Assembly: GCF_004345365.1 (NCBI RefSeq)
Contig: NZ_SLVF01000004.1
Coordinates: 62,001 to 126,000, forward strand
Source: Kribbella sp. VKM Ac-2568
GTDB taxonomy: Bacteria; Actinomycetota; Actinomycetes; Propionibacteriales; Kribbellaceae
Direction: 5' to 3'
Length of the DNA stretch: 64,000 nucleotides
The notes under the pieces are model-generated. The model did no database searches. It was not told where the DNA came from and saw only the letters and a list, made by a program, of their open reading frames with translations. Shown piece by piece: positions 40,672 through 49,433 of the stretch (position 1 is its first letter; each line of letters opens with the position of its first letter). The position numbers were made by a program, and so were the translations under genes.

Positions 40672-42006
40672 ATGCCTGAGGTCTGGGCGGCGGTACGTCG
40701 CTGGGTGGCGTCTGTGGGGCCCGACTTGTGGCCGGTTCTGGTCGCCGTGGCTGTAGTGGTCGGGAGCTTGTCCCTTGCCATCACGCCGGTCGGCAGGGAC
40801 ATCGACCTGACCAGCGCGGCCCTGCACGGCAGCACCCTGCGTGACGTGCGACCCAGCCGGACCGGCGAGGTGAATCCCACCCTCGCGGCAGCGGTGGACG
40901 CGAGTCTGGCGCGGCGGGGGATCGCAGTGCAGACGAACAACCTGCCGCTGTTCCTGCGGGATGTGACGCCCGCGTTGAAGGCGAAGCAGGCGCGGCTCTT
41001 CCAGAACCTCCAGGCCGTCGGCATGAGCGCGATCTACCGCCGAGCCGAGCCTTGGAGCAACTACGAGGCCGTACGCCGGTTCGGTCCCGCGACCGGCACG
41101 TTCCGCGTCACCATGCGGTACGTCCTGACCGGAAGCAGGTTGCCGCAGGCGTCGACGGATGTCGGGTATACGTACACGCTGAAGCGCGGCCGCCTCTACC
41201 TGGTCGCCGACAACGACCTCGACGAGGCGATCGGGTCCAACCGGCAGCCCTGGGACTTCGGCCGTATTCAGGTGGTCCGCCGGACCAACGTCGTCGTCAT
41301 CGTGGACCGAGGGCAGCGCGCACTCGCCCTGAGGCTGGCCGAGGAGACCGTCCGATCGGCGCAGCAGGTCCGCAAGCTGTGGCCCGGCCTTCTGCAGACC
41401 GTCCCGTTCGTCGTCGCGATGAAGACCCCGGAGGTGCTGACCGACCTCCCCGCGACGACGACCGCGACCGCGACCTCGAACGCCGCGGGCAACGAGCCGG
41501 CCAGCGTCCGCCCGATGCCGAGTTCGCTGATCGGGAACGAGCGGCCCTCCGGTGGCTGGGTGGTGATCCGGCCGGGCGCTCAGCGCAGTTTCGACTCGGC
41601 CCAGATGGAGCACGTCCTGATGCACCTCCTCCCGGTCCGCCTAGGCGACGGCGCGCCGCGCTGGCTCGCGGAAGGCATGGCCGAGTACGCCGGGAAGCTG
41701 GCACTCGTCAGAGCCGGGCATTCCACCGGTGTCGCCCGCGAACGCCAGGAGATCAGCACCCGGGTGCTCGGGGAGCTCACCAGGTTGCCCACAGGTCACG
41801 AGTTCACCGCTACGGACAGTTACGGGATCAGCTGGCTCGCGGTCGAGCAGCTGATCAAGCTGGTCGGCATCAAGCCCGTCACGGAGTACTACCGGCAGGT
41901 CGCCCGGCGCGGGTACAACGAGGCGGCCCGGGACCGCCTGATGAAGGAGTACACCGGCTTCACCGAGGCGCGGCTGGTGGAGTCACTGCGAAGCCTCGCG
42001 AGCTGA
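40672..42006 (+). CDS. Peptidase MA-like membrane-anchored protein lacking the HEXXH Glu
   Basis: A 444-residue protein with one N-terminal membrane anchor (about 19-37, LWPVLVAVAVVVGSLSLAI), an extracytoplasmic region and a C-terminal gluzincin-like domain. The expected HEXXH helix reads EHVLMHLLPV, so Val replaces the catalytic Glu. The downstream PRWLAEGMAEYAG, which supplies the third ligand Glu, is intact. Members in other actinobacteria usually have HELTH here. It is therefore probably a non-catalytic pseudoenzyme, or the metal is used differently. It stands just before glmU, separated by 96 bp. Confidence 0.7.
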   Translation: MPEVWAAVRRWVASVGPDLWPVLVAVAVVVGSLSLAITPVGRDIDLTSAALHGSTLRDVRPSRTGEVNPTLAAAVDASLARRGIAVQTNNLPLFLRDVTPALKAKQARLFQNLQAVGMSAIYRRAEPWSNYEAVRRFGPATGTFRVTMRYVLTGSRLPQASTDVGYTYTLKRGRLYLVADNDLDEAIGSNRQPWDFGRIQVVRRTNVVVIVDRGQRALALRLAEETVRSAQQVRKLWPGLLQTVPFVVAMKTPEVLTDLPATTTATATSNAAGNEPASVRPMPSSLIGNERPSGGWVVIRPGAQRSFDSAQMEHVLMHLLPVRLGDGAPRWLAEGMAEYAGKLALVRAGHSTGVARERQEISTRVLGELTRLPTGHEFTATDSYGISWLAVEQLIKLVGIKPVTEYYRQVARRGYNEAARDRLMKEYTGFTEARLVESLRSLAS

Positions 42007-42011
42007 GCAAG

Positions 42012-42017
42012 TAGGCT
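42012..42017 (+). promoter_or_regulatory. Possible promoter -10 of glmU
   Basis: TAGGCT at 42012-42017 fits TANNNT and would give a leader of about 80 bases before glmU. A small hairpin GCAAG-TAGG-CTTGC includes it. The -35 is weak. GAGGAGA provides the ribosome binding site further down. Confidence 0.3.
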
Positions 42018-42102
42018 TGCGCAGGCACCGTTTCGAGTGCCCTGAGAGTTGCACTGACAGAAGTTCCACCCGAACTCGCCGGGAACTCGAGGAGAAGACC
42101 GC

Positions 42103-43590
42103 GTGACTTCCCACCGTCCTGCGGCGGTCATCATCATGGCCGCCGGTCAGGGGACTCGGATGAAATCCGCGACCCCCAAGGTTCTGCACGAGATCGGCGG
42201 GCGCAGCCTCGTCGGGCACGCGGTGGTCACCGCCCGTGCACTCGTGCCCGAGCATCTGGTCGTGGTGGTCGGCACCGGCCGGGAACTGGTCGAGGCACAC
42301 CTGGCCGAGATCGACCCGGACGTGCGGACCGCCGTCCAGGAGCAGCAGCTGGGCACGGGCGACGCCGTCCGCTCCGGGCTCACCGCCGTACCGGAAGGCT
42401 TCGAGGGGGCGGTCATCGTCACGTCGGGTGACGTCCCGCTGCTCCAGCCGGAGACGCTGCAGGAGCTCGTCGCCGAGCACGACCGCAGCGGCAACGCGGT
42501 CACCGTGCTGACCGCCCGCGTCCCGGACCCGACCGGCTACGGCCGGATCATCCCCGCGGACGACGGCAGCGTGGCGGGCATCGTCGAGCACAAGGACGCG
42601 ACGCCCGATCAGCGCCAGATCGACGAGATCAACGCCGGCATCTACGCCTTCGACGCGGCGACCCTGCGCGACGGTCTGAGCCGGATCACCACCGACAACG
42701 CGCAGGGTGAGCTGTACCTGACCGACGTGCTGGCGATCGCCGGAGGCGACGGCAAGCGCGTCGGCGCGTACGTCACCGAGGACGCGATGCAGACCGAGGG
42801 CGTGAACGACCGGGTTCAGCTCGCCACCCTCCGCGCCGAGCTGAACCGTCGCACGCTCGACCAGCTGATGCGCGACGGCGTGACCGTGGTCGACCCGAAC
42901 ACCACCTGGGTCGACCAGACCGTCACCATCGAGCGCGACGTCACCCTGCTGCCGAACACCCAGCTGCACGGCGCGACCACCGTCGCCTCCGGCGCCCGGA
43001 TCGGCCCGGACACGACGCTGACCGACGTACAGATCGGTGAAGGCGCGACGATCATCCGGTGCCACGGCTCGAGCTCGGTGATCGGCGCGGGCGCCTCCGT
43101 CGGTCCGTTCGCCTACCTCAGGCCCGGTACGTCGCTGGGCGTCGCCGCGAAGATCGGCACCTTCGTCGAGACCAAGAACACCTCGATCGCGGACGGCGCC
43201 AAGGTTCCGCACCTCACGTACGCCGGTGACGCCACCATCGGCGAGGGCGCGAACGTCGGCGCCGGCACCATCTTCGCCAACTACGACGGGGTCGCGAAGC
43301 ACCGCAGCATCGTCGGGAAGCACTCCTTCATCGGCAGCAACTCGGTGCTGGTCGCGCCCGCGAACATCGCCGACGGCGCGTACATCGCGGCTGGTACGGC
43401 GCTGACCGAGGCCGTCGGCCCGGGCGAGATCGCCGTGGCGCGTGGCAAGCAGCGCAACATCGCCGGCTGGGTGGCTCGCAAGCGCGCCGGCACCAAGACC
43501 GCCAAGGCCGCCGAAGATGCGCAAGCGGCTGCGCAGGACGGCTCGCCGGGTGACACTGGCGGGGAGGCACAACGGGAGGCGCGGTCATGA
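42103..43590 (+). CDS. glmU: Bifunctional GlmU (uridyltransferase / acetyltransferase)
   Basis: It makes UDP-GlcNAc by acetylating glucosamine-1-phosphate and then adding UMP; the product feeds peptidoglycan synthesis. The 495 residues begin AAVIIMAAGQGTRMKSATPK (nucleotide loop), with GTGDAV near residue 87. A left-handed beta-helix of hexapeptide repeats spans 260-450 (GPFAYLRPGTSLG, KIGTFVETKN, NVGAGTIFANYDG). The C-terminal 40 residues are a disordered Ala/Lys tail. GTG 42103 has a good ribosome binding site. prs overlaps its stop by four bases. Confidence 0.97.
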   Translation: MTSHRPAAVIIMAAGQGTRMKSATPKVLHEIGGRSLVGHAVVTARALVPEHLVVVVGTGRELVEAHLAEIDPDVRTAVQEQQLGTGDAVRSGLTAVPEGFEGAVIVTSGDVPLLQPETLQELVAEHDRSGNAVTVLTARVPDPTGYGRIIPADDGSVAGIVEHKDATPDQRQIDEINAGIYAFDAATLRDGLSRITTDNAQGELYLTDVLAIAGGDGKRVGAYVTEDAMQTEGVNDRVQLATLRAELNRRTLDQLMRDGVTVVDPNTTWVDQTVTIERDVTLLPNTQLHGATTVASGARIGPDTTLTDVQIGEGATIIRCHGSSSVIGAGASVGPFAYLRPGTSLGVAAKIGTFVETKNTSIADGAKVPHLTYAGDATIGEGANVGAGTIFANYDGVAKHRSIVGKHSFIGSNSVLVAPANIADGAYIAAGTALTEAVGPGEIAVARGKQRNIAGWVARKRAGTKTAKAAEDAQAAAQDGSPGDTGGEAQREARS

Positions 43591-44567
43591 GCGGCATGAA
43601 ACGGACCACCGAGAAGAACCTGATGGTGTTCTCCGGGCGGGCCCACCCGGGCCTGGCCGAGGAGGTCGCCGAGCAGCTCGGCGCCGGCCTGGTGCCGACG
43701 TCGGCGTACGACTTCGCCAACGGGGAGATCTACGTCCGGTTCGAGGAGTCGGTCCGGGGCAGCGACGCGTTCGTGATCCAGAGCCACACCTCGCCGATCA
43801 ACGAGTGGATCATGGAGCAGCTGATCATGGTCGACGCGCTGAAGCGGGCGTCGGCCAAGCGGATTACGGTGGTGCTGCCGTTCTACGGGTACGCCAGGCA
43901 GGACAAGAAGCACCGCGGCCGGGAGCCGATCTCGGCCCGGCTGATGGCGGACCTGTTCAAGACCGCGGGCGCGAACCGGCTGATCTGCGTCGACCTGCAC
44001 ACCTCGCAGATCCAGGGCTTCTTCGACGGCCCGGTGGACCACCTGATGGCGCTGCCGATCCTGAGCGGCTACGTCCGGGACAAGTACGGCGACCAGCAGC
44101 TGGCCGTGGTCTCGCCGGACGCCGGCCGGATCAAGGTGGCCGAGCAGTGGTCGGCCCGGCTGAACAACGCGCCGCTGGCCTTCATCCACAAGACCCGCGA
44201 CATCGACCGGCCGAACGAGACCGTCGCGAACCGCGTCGTCGGTGAGGTCGAGGGCAGGGTCTGCATCCTGGTCGACGACATGATCGACACGGGTGGCACC
44301 ATCTGCAAGGCCGCCGACGCGCTGATGGACGCCGGCGCCGCGGGCGTCGTGATCGCCGCGACCCATGCGATCCTGTCCGGCCCGGCGGTCGACCGGCTGA
44401 AGAACTGCCAGGCCAGCGAAGTGATCGTCACCAACACGCTGCCGATCCCGCCCGAACGCCGGTTCGACAAGCTGAACATCCTGTCCATCGCCCCGCTGAT
44501 CAGCCAGGCGATCCGCGAGGTCTTCGAGGACGGCTCCGTCACCAAGCTCTTCGACGGCCGCGCCTGA
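43587..44567 (+). CDS. prs: Ribose-phosphate pyrophosphokinase
   Basis: It makes PRPP from ribose-5-phosphate and ATP for nucleotide, His and Trp synthesis. The 326 residues show the VFSGRAHPGLAEEVAEQLG start, FANGEIYVRFEESVRG, the catalytic flexible loop near RQDKKHRGREPISAR, DLHTSQIQGFFDGPVDHL and the PRPP loop ILVDDMIDTGGT. ATG 43587 overlaps the glmU TGA (ATGA), as in many actinobacteria. The next gene is convergent and starts three bases after the stop. Confidence 0.97.
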   Translation: MSGMKRTTEKNLMVFSGRAHPGLAEEVAEQLGAGLVPTSAYDFANGEIYVRFEESVRGSDAFVIQSHTSPINEWIMEQLIMVDALKRASAKRITVVLPFYGYARQDKKHRGREPISARLMADLFKTAGANRLICVDLHTSQIQGFFDGPVDHLMALPILSGYVRDKYGDQQLAVVSPDAGRIKVAEQWSARLNNAPLAFIHKTRDIDRPNETVANRVVGEVEGRVCILVDDMIDTGGTICKAADALMDAGAAGVVIAATHAILSGPAVDRLKNCQASEVIVTNTLPIPPERRFDKLNILSIAPLISQAIREVFEDGSVTKLFDGRA

Positions 44568-44570
44568 CCC

Positions 44571-45236
44571 TCACTGACCTGCTCGGCGCCACGCGTAGTA
44601 GCTGGTGCCGAGCGCCGCGGCAGTCATTGGTACCGCGGTGGCCAGCCCGGCGATTCCGTTGCCGGGGACGACGAAGGTCGCCACGATCGTCAGCCAGAGC
44701 AGCGGGATCCACCGCGGCACGGCCCGGGAGCGCCACAGCCCGACCACCTGGACGACGGTGCCCAGGGCAACGAGCAACGAGCCGATCATCAACGGCACGA
44801 ACAGGTGCGCCCAGTCGTCGTTGATCTTCTCGATCAGGCCGGCATCCACGCCTGGCGCCGTCGCGAAGTAGTACGCGGCGGCCCACCCCGCCACCCCGGT
44901 GGCGTACAGCGCGGTACCGATCCACATCATCACGCCGCCGACGGTGGCCCACCGGGCGCCGCGGCGGCGGACCAGGAACGTCGTGAGCAGGGCCTGGGCC
45001 GGCACGTTGAGGACCAGCATCGAGCTGAGGGCCAGCAGCAGCCCCCACCACATTGCTCGGTCCGGCTGGATGTCGGAATAGGCGTAGGTATCGCCTCCGG
45101 CGGCCGGTTCGGGCCACAGCAGCCCGCCGCCCACAGCGATGAGCGATGTTGCGGAGAACAGGACCGCGACCAGCCCCACACGGTTGCGTGTGACCGGGTC
45201 TGTGACGGTCTGGGTGCGAACGGTATCGACGGACAT
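44571..45236 (-). CDS. Six-helix membrane protein of unknown function
   Basis: A 221-residue integral membrane protein with about six hydrophobic segments (GLVAVLFSATSLIAVGGGLL, MWWGLLLALSSMLVLNV, ATVGGVMMWIGTALYATG, HLFVPLMIGSLLVALGTVV, IPLLWLTIVATFVVPG, and a final one). Arg-rich cytoplasmic loops lie between some of them. No family is recognised with confidence. GGAGGAGG lies six bases before ATG 45236. It is divergent from the sensor kinase at 45376, with 139 bp between the starts, so the kinase and its regulator may control it. Confidence 0.7.
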   Translation of the reverse strand: MSVDTVRTQTVTDPVTRNRVGLVAVLFSATSLIAVGGGLLWPEPAAGGDTYAYSDIQPDRAMWWGLLLALSSMLVLNVPAQALLTTFLVRRRGARWATVGGVMMWIGTALYATGVAGWAAAYYFATAPGVDAGLIEKINDDWAHLFVPLMIGSLLVALGTVVQVVGLWRSRAVPRWIPLLWLTIVATFVVPGNGIAGLATAVPMTAAALGTSYYAWRRAGQ

Positions 45237-45363
45237 CGGGAACCTCCTCCGGGGATTCGATCTGACCTGCTCAGCAAAGCCCGGGAGACCCTGCCGGCAC
45301 ATCGGAGCGAGCCCGGGCTTCCATCTCCGTGCTGACTCGGAGCCGCCCGACAGCAAACGGTCT

Positions 45364-45375
45364 TACCCTGACGAC
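45364..45375 (+). promoter_or_regulatory. Leaderless-type promoter of the sensor kinase
   Basis: TACCCT at 45364-45369 lies six bases before ATG 45376, the same arrangement as before metG. No ribosome binding site precedes the ATG. Confidence 0.4.
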
Positions 45376-47349
45376 ATGCGGTGGCCGCGATGGGCGACGC
45401 TCGGCACCTTCCTGCTCGTTCTGGCGATGCTGGCGGGCAGCATCTGGCTGCTGATGACCCATGAGACCGGCCAGCACACCGCCCGGAACTTCGCCGTTCT
45501 CGGCGCGATCAGTACTGCGATCGCGGTTCTAGGGCTGGTGATCAGCCGACGGGTTCCAGACAACGTCGTCGGACCGCTGTTGACCTTGGTCGGCGCGATA
45601 GCGATGTACCTCGCGGCCCGGGACGTCTACTACAACGTGGTGCTCGCCGATCCAGGCGCGTTGCCGCTCGACAGCCGCGTGGTGGCCGTGCTCGACGAGA
45701 GCGGTTGGTGGCTGCCGATCGTGGTTGCCATGGTCCTGCTGCACTTCCCGGACGGCCGTCTGCCGAGCAAGCGCTGGCGGGTGGTCGCGGTCGCCATGGT
45801 GGCGCTCGGCATCGCGCAGCAGGCGTTTGGCGCTGTGGCGACCACCCCGTTCCTCGCGCCTCTGCAAGATCTGCCCAGGCCGTTCGGTCCGCCCTCGCCA
45901 CTCGTGGAGGCGCTGGGCCTGGTCTGCTTCTGCCTGATGATCGCGCTGCTGGTGGCGTCGGGCATCTCGCTCTTCGTGCGCTTCCGCCGCTCCACCGGTG
46001 CGCCGAGGGCCCAGCTGAAGTGGCTCTCGCTCGCAGGTCTCGCCGCCGTCGTCTACCCCTTTGTCTGTCTCACCGAGATCGTGGTCACGGGTGACACCGG
46101 CCTGGTCTCCACCGTCTTCGGCATCGCCACCCTGATCGCCTTGCCCGCGTCGGTTGCCGTCGCCATGCTGCGCCACGACCTGTACGACGTGGACCGCGTG
46201 CTGGCGGACACCGTCACCTACGGGATCGTGATGGTGGTTCTCCTCGGCACCTACGCGGTGACCGCGCTGACTCTCGGGTTGTTCCTAGGCAAGGGCTCGG
46301 CGACGGCCGCAGCGGCTGCCACCGCGGCGTGCGCGCTGGTCCTTTCACCGTTGCGAGCACGTCTGCAACGCGTGGTGGATCGCCGGCTCTACCCGCCGCG
46401 TCGTGCCGCTCTCCTGGCGATCGAAGACCTTCAGTGGCGGATCCACAGCGAGCAAGCCCAGCCGGAAGAGCTGGAGAAGGCCCTGCAGATCGCACTGAGG
46501 GATCCGTCGCTCCGGGTCGGTCTGCTCGTGCCCGGCTCGTCCGGCTTCATCGACGCCACCGGCGCCCCCGTGGGAACCACCGGCGCCGTGCCAGTCATGC
46601 TCGGCGGAGTACAGATCGGAGTACTGGCGTCGTCCGGGGCGAGCGGTCCCGCAGTACTGAAGGCTGTTGCGATCGGGGCGGCGAGCCTGGTCGAGGTGAC
46701 CAGGTTGCGGGCAGAGTTGGCCGGGGCATTGCGGGAGGTCGAGGCCAGCCGGTCGCGGCTCGTCCAGGCGGGGGACGAGGAGCGGCGACGGCTGGAGCGC
46801 GATCTGCACGACGGTGCTCAGCAGCGGCTCGTGTCCCTCGGTATGGCGATGCGGCTGGCTCAGCGGCATCTGGACGACGGCACGGTCGACGTGAACGGCC
46901 TGCTGGACCAGGGCGTCGCCGAACTGGCCACCGCGATCGCCGAGCTGCGGCAGATCGCACACGGGCTGCGGCCGACGAGCCTCGACGACGGCCTGCACGC
47001 GGCGCTGAGCGCGATCACACAGACCCTGCCGATCCCGGTCCAGCTCCACATCTGCCCTGGCCGGCTCCCGGACGACCTGGCGACCACCGCGTACTTCGTC
47101 GCCGCGGAGGCGGTCACCAACGCGGCGAAATACTCGCAGGCGACCTCGATCGCGGTCCGCGTGGCGCAGTCGGACGACGACGTACGGGTCCGGGTCGAGG
47201 ACGACGGGTGCGGCGGCGCGACGCCGAGACCCGGTTCCGGGCTGAGCGGCCTGGTCGACCGGGTCGCCGCGGTCGGCGGCTCCCTGTCGATGCACAGCCC
47301 GGCCGGACGCGGTACGACGATCGAGGCGGTGCTGCCGTGCGGATCGTGA
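45376..47349 (+). CDS. Membrane sensor histidine kinase (HisKA_3)
   Basis: A 657-residue sensor kinase. Six to eight membrane segments occupy the N-terminal 260 residues and no large outer domain is seen. They are followed by a GAF-like region (AIEDLQWRIHSEQAQPEELE onward) and a coiled coil. The phospho-acceptor is in the ERDLHDGAQQRLVSLGMAMR box, and a HATPase has VRVEDDGCGGA with GLSGLVDRVAAVGGSL. ATG 45376 is chosen because upstream codons are in the promoter and because of the -10 spacing. The regulator gene overlaps its stop, so they form a pair. Confidence 0.9.
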   Translation: MRWPRWATLGTFLLVLAMLAGSIWLLMTHETGQHTARNFAVLGAISTAIAVLGLVISRRVPDNVVGPLLTLVGAIAMYLAARDVYYNVVLADPGALPLDSRVVAVLDESGWWLPIVVAMVLLHFPDGRLPSKRWRVVAVAMVALGIAQQAFGAVATTPFLAPLQDLPRPFGPPSPLVEALGLVCFCLMIALLVASGISLFVRFRRSTGAPRAQLKWLSLAGLAAVVYPFVCLTEIVVTGDTGLVSTVFGIATLIALPASVAVAMLRHDLYDVDRVLADTVTYGIVMVVLLGTYAVTALTLGLFLGKGSATAAAAATAACALVLSPLRARLQRVVDRRLYPPRRAALLAIEDLQWRIHSEQAQPEELEKALQIALRDPSLRVGLLVPGSSGFIDATGAPVGTTGAVPVMLGGVQIGVLASSGASGPAVLKAVAIGAASLVEVTRLRAELAGALREVEASRSRLVQAGDEERRRLERDLHDGAQQRLVSLGMAMRLAQRHLDDGTVDVNGLLDQGVAELATAIAELRQIAHGLRPTSLDDGLHAALSAITQTLPIPVQLHICPGRLPDDLATTAYFVAAEAVTNAAKYSQATSIAVRVAQSDDDVRVRVEDDGCGGATPRPGSGLSGLVDRVAAVGGSLSMHSPAGRGTTIEAVLPCGS

Positions 47350-47978
47350 TCGGCGAGGACTCGGCGCTCTTCCGCGAGGGCCTCGCGCGCTTGCTGGTGG
47401 ACGCGGGGCACGACGTCGTCGGCCGCGCGGGTGACGCCGAGACCCTGCTGACGGTGGTCGGCGAAACCGGTCCCGACCTCGCCGTGATCGACATCCGGAT
47501 GCCACCCGATCACACCGACGACGGCGCCCGTGCCGCCCGGCGGCTGCGGGTCAGCCATCCGCGGATGGGGATCGTGCTGCTCTCCCAGCACATCGAGACC
47601 CGCCATTCGGTCGAGCTGGTCAGCTCCGGCGGGTTCGGCTACCTGCTCAAGGACAGAGTGCTGGACGTGGACCAGTTCCTCGACGCGCTGAGCAGGGTCG
47701 CGGCCGGCGGGTCCGCGCTGGACCCGGAGGTGGTGGGCCGGCTGATCGGCCGCCCGCACGCCGACGACCGGCTCGGGCCGCTGACGCCGCGGGAGCGCGA
47801 GGTACTGGCGCTGATGGCCGAGGGGTGCACCAACGTCGGGATCGGCCGCCGGCTCTGGCTCAACGAGCGGACCGTGGAGACCCACGTCGGCAACATCATG
47901 GCCAAGCTCGGCCTGGTCTCGAACGCCGAGGACCACCGCCGGGTGCTCGCCGTACTGGCCTATCTTGGTCAGACCTAG
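47337..47978 (+). CDS. NarL/LuxR-type response regulator
   Basis: A 213-residue regulator: receiver with IVIGEDSALFREGLARLL and phospho-acceptor Asp in LAVIDIRMPPDHTDDG, Lys in YLLKDRVLDVDQ, and the GerE HTH LTPREREVLALMAEGCTNVG with NERTVETHVGNIMAKLGL. The insertion of HTDDGA after the Asp loop is usual for this subgroup. GTG 47337 overlaps the last codons of the kinase gene. The target genes are unknown; the divergent membrane protein gene at 44571-45236 is one candidate. Confidence 0.93.
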   Translation: MRIVIGEDSALFREGLARLLVDAGHDVVGRAGDAETLLTVVGETGPDLAVIDIRMPPDHTDDGARAARRLRVSHPRMGIVLLSQHIETRHSVELVSSGGFGYLLKDRVLDVDQFLDALSRVAAGGSALDPEVVGRLIGRPHADDRLGPLTPREREVLALMAEGCTNVGIGRRLWLNERTVETHVGNIMAKLGLVSNAEDHRRVLAVLAYLGQT

Positions 47979-48001
47979 TGTCCCGAGGATCGGATGTCCT
48001 G

Positions 48002-48763
48002 ATGCGGATCGCTGTCTTCCACCCTGGCGCGATGGGGTCCCAGCTCGCGGCGCAGTTGGTTGCCGCCGGCCATGAAGTCCACTGGGTGCCGGAGGGCCGC
48101 AGTACGGCGTCCGTGGAGCGGGCGGAGGCCGCCGGCCTGATCGGTACGCCGTTCGCCGAGGCGGTGGGATCCGCCGAGGTCGTGCTGTGTTCGTGTGCTC
48201 CTCAGGGCGCGGTGGACGTCGCCAAGCAGGTGGGCGCCGCGGGGTTCGCCGGGCTCTACATCGAGGCCAACCCGCTGTCGCCGAAGTCGCTCGAGGAAGC
48301 CCAGGCCGTACTGCCCGAGGCGACGTTCATCGACGCCGGCGTGGTCGGGCCGCCGCCCAAAGGTGGACCGAGCCCGACGCATCTGATGTTGTCGGGCTCC
48401 GCCGCGCAGCAGGCCGCTGACCTTTGGGTGGGAACCGCCGTGACTCCGATGGTCGTCGGGGACCAGGTCGGCGCCGCGAGCGCAGCCAAATCAGCGTATG
48501 CGCTCTACAACAAGGGCAAGGCGGCGCTCGCCGTACTGGCCTTCGAACTGGCGGCGAAGCACGGCGTGACGGACGCGTTGACGGCTCAGCAGGTCCGTCA
48601 GGACGCCGAATCGCTGAAGGACCCCGCGCTGCCCGAGAACCTCACGAGCGTGGCCTGGCGCTGGGGACCCGAGTTCGACGAGCTCGCCGAGACCCTCGAC
48701 GCCGCCGGCCTCGAAGGTGACGCCGCCCGCGGGCTGCGTCAGGTGTGGACCAGGCTCAGCTGA
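48002..48763 (+). CDS. NAD(P)-binding oxidoreductase, 6-PGDH-like with DUF1932
   Basis: A 253-residue protein: N-terminal Rossmann domain RIAVFHPGAMGSQLAAQLV (GxxGxxxG), Asn/Pro-rich active-site region YIEANPLSPKSLEEAQAVL, FIDAGVVGPPPKGGPSPTHL, and a helical C-terminus with SAAKSAYALYNKGKAALAVL, the DUF1932 signature with a conserved Lys. It belongs to the beta-hydroxyacid dehydrogenase superfamily. The substrate is unknown. ATG 48002 follows the response regulator gene by 23 bp, and its 3' end overlaps the convergent gene by eight bases. Confidence 0.85.
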   Translation: MRIAVFHPGAMGSQLAAQLVAAGHEVHWVPEGRSTASVERAEAAGLIGTPFAEAVGSAEVVLCSCAPQGAVDVAKQVGAAGFAGLYIEANPLSPKSLEEAQAVLPEATFIDAGVVGPPPKGGPSPTHLMLSGSAAQQAADLWVGTAVTPMVVGDQVGAASAAKSAYALYNKGKAALAVLAFELAAKHGVTDALTAQQVRQDAESLKDPALPENLTSVAWRWGPEFDELAETLDAAGLEGDAARGLRQVWTRLS

Positions 48764-49424
48764 CCATGCGGCCGTAGTCCCTGAGGACGAACGGCGGGAT
48801 CAGGTCGATCAGCCTGTTCATCGCCTCCAGCCGGGCCAGGGCGTCCGGCACAGTCCAGGAGCCGGTGCCCCAGCTGACCAGCGCATTACCGGCGAACTGC
48901 CACTCCAGGCCGGGGTTGTAGAGCATCCACTCCATCATCCGGGGATGCAGCACGGCGTGCGCGTACCGGTCGTCGGCGCAGCTGATCCGGAAGGTGTCGT
49001 TGAACACCTTGCTCTCCAGTTCGAGGTCGCGGCCGCCGACCATCCGCTTGAACCCAGAGTCCTTCGTCAGCGTCAGCGGCGGCAGCGCCACCGGCAGGTT
49101 GAGGGCGACCAGGTGGACCTGGTGGGTGGTCGTGGTGGTGGTCTCCCCGTTGCTGCTGGTCGTCGTATACGTGTAGTCCAGCGCGCACATCCCGCGGCCG
49201 CGGAAGTCTCCGGCGACCATCTCGCCCGGCCTGCCCCGCTGGTACACCCGGCCCGCCACCTCGGACAGCCACGGGCTCGGCGGCACATGGAACCAGCCGT
49301 ACTGCGCGGCCGCGTGCGCTCGGGCCCTGAGGAAGTCCCGCCGCCGCCCGGCGACCCAGAGGACCAGGCCGATGATCGCGGCGAACGGCACCCCGAAGAA
49401 GGCCAGCATCAAGAGAGCGGACAT
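48756..49424 (-). CDS. DUF3137-like membrane protein
   Basis: A 222-residue protein with one N-terminal membrane helix (SALLMLAFFGVPFAAIIGLV). A soluble domain follows, with a Ser/Thr-rich loop (TTTSSNGETTTTTTHQVHLV) and ALNLPVALPPLTLTKDS. The pattern of a DYTYTT..HQVHLVALNL strand pair recalls the DUF3137 group of proteins of unknown function. The fit is tentative. It overlaps the convergent oxidoreductase gene by eight bases and is upstream of the cobalamin-binding-like gene on the same strand. Confidence 0.65.
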   Translation of the reverse strand: MSALLMLAFFGVPFAAIIGLVLWVAGRRRDFLRARAHAAAQYGWFHVPPSPWLSEVAGRVYQRGRPGEMVAGDFRGRGMCALDYTYTTTSSNGETTTTTTHQVHLVALNLPVALPPLTLTKDSGFKRMVGGRDLELESKVFNDTFRISCADDRYAHAVLHPRMMEWMLYNPGLEWQFAGNALVSWGTGSWTVPDALARLEAMNRLIDLIPPFVLRDYGRMVS

Positions 49425-49433
49425 CTGGCGAAT

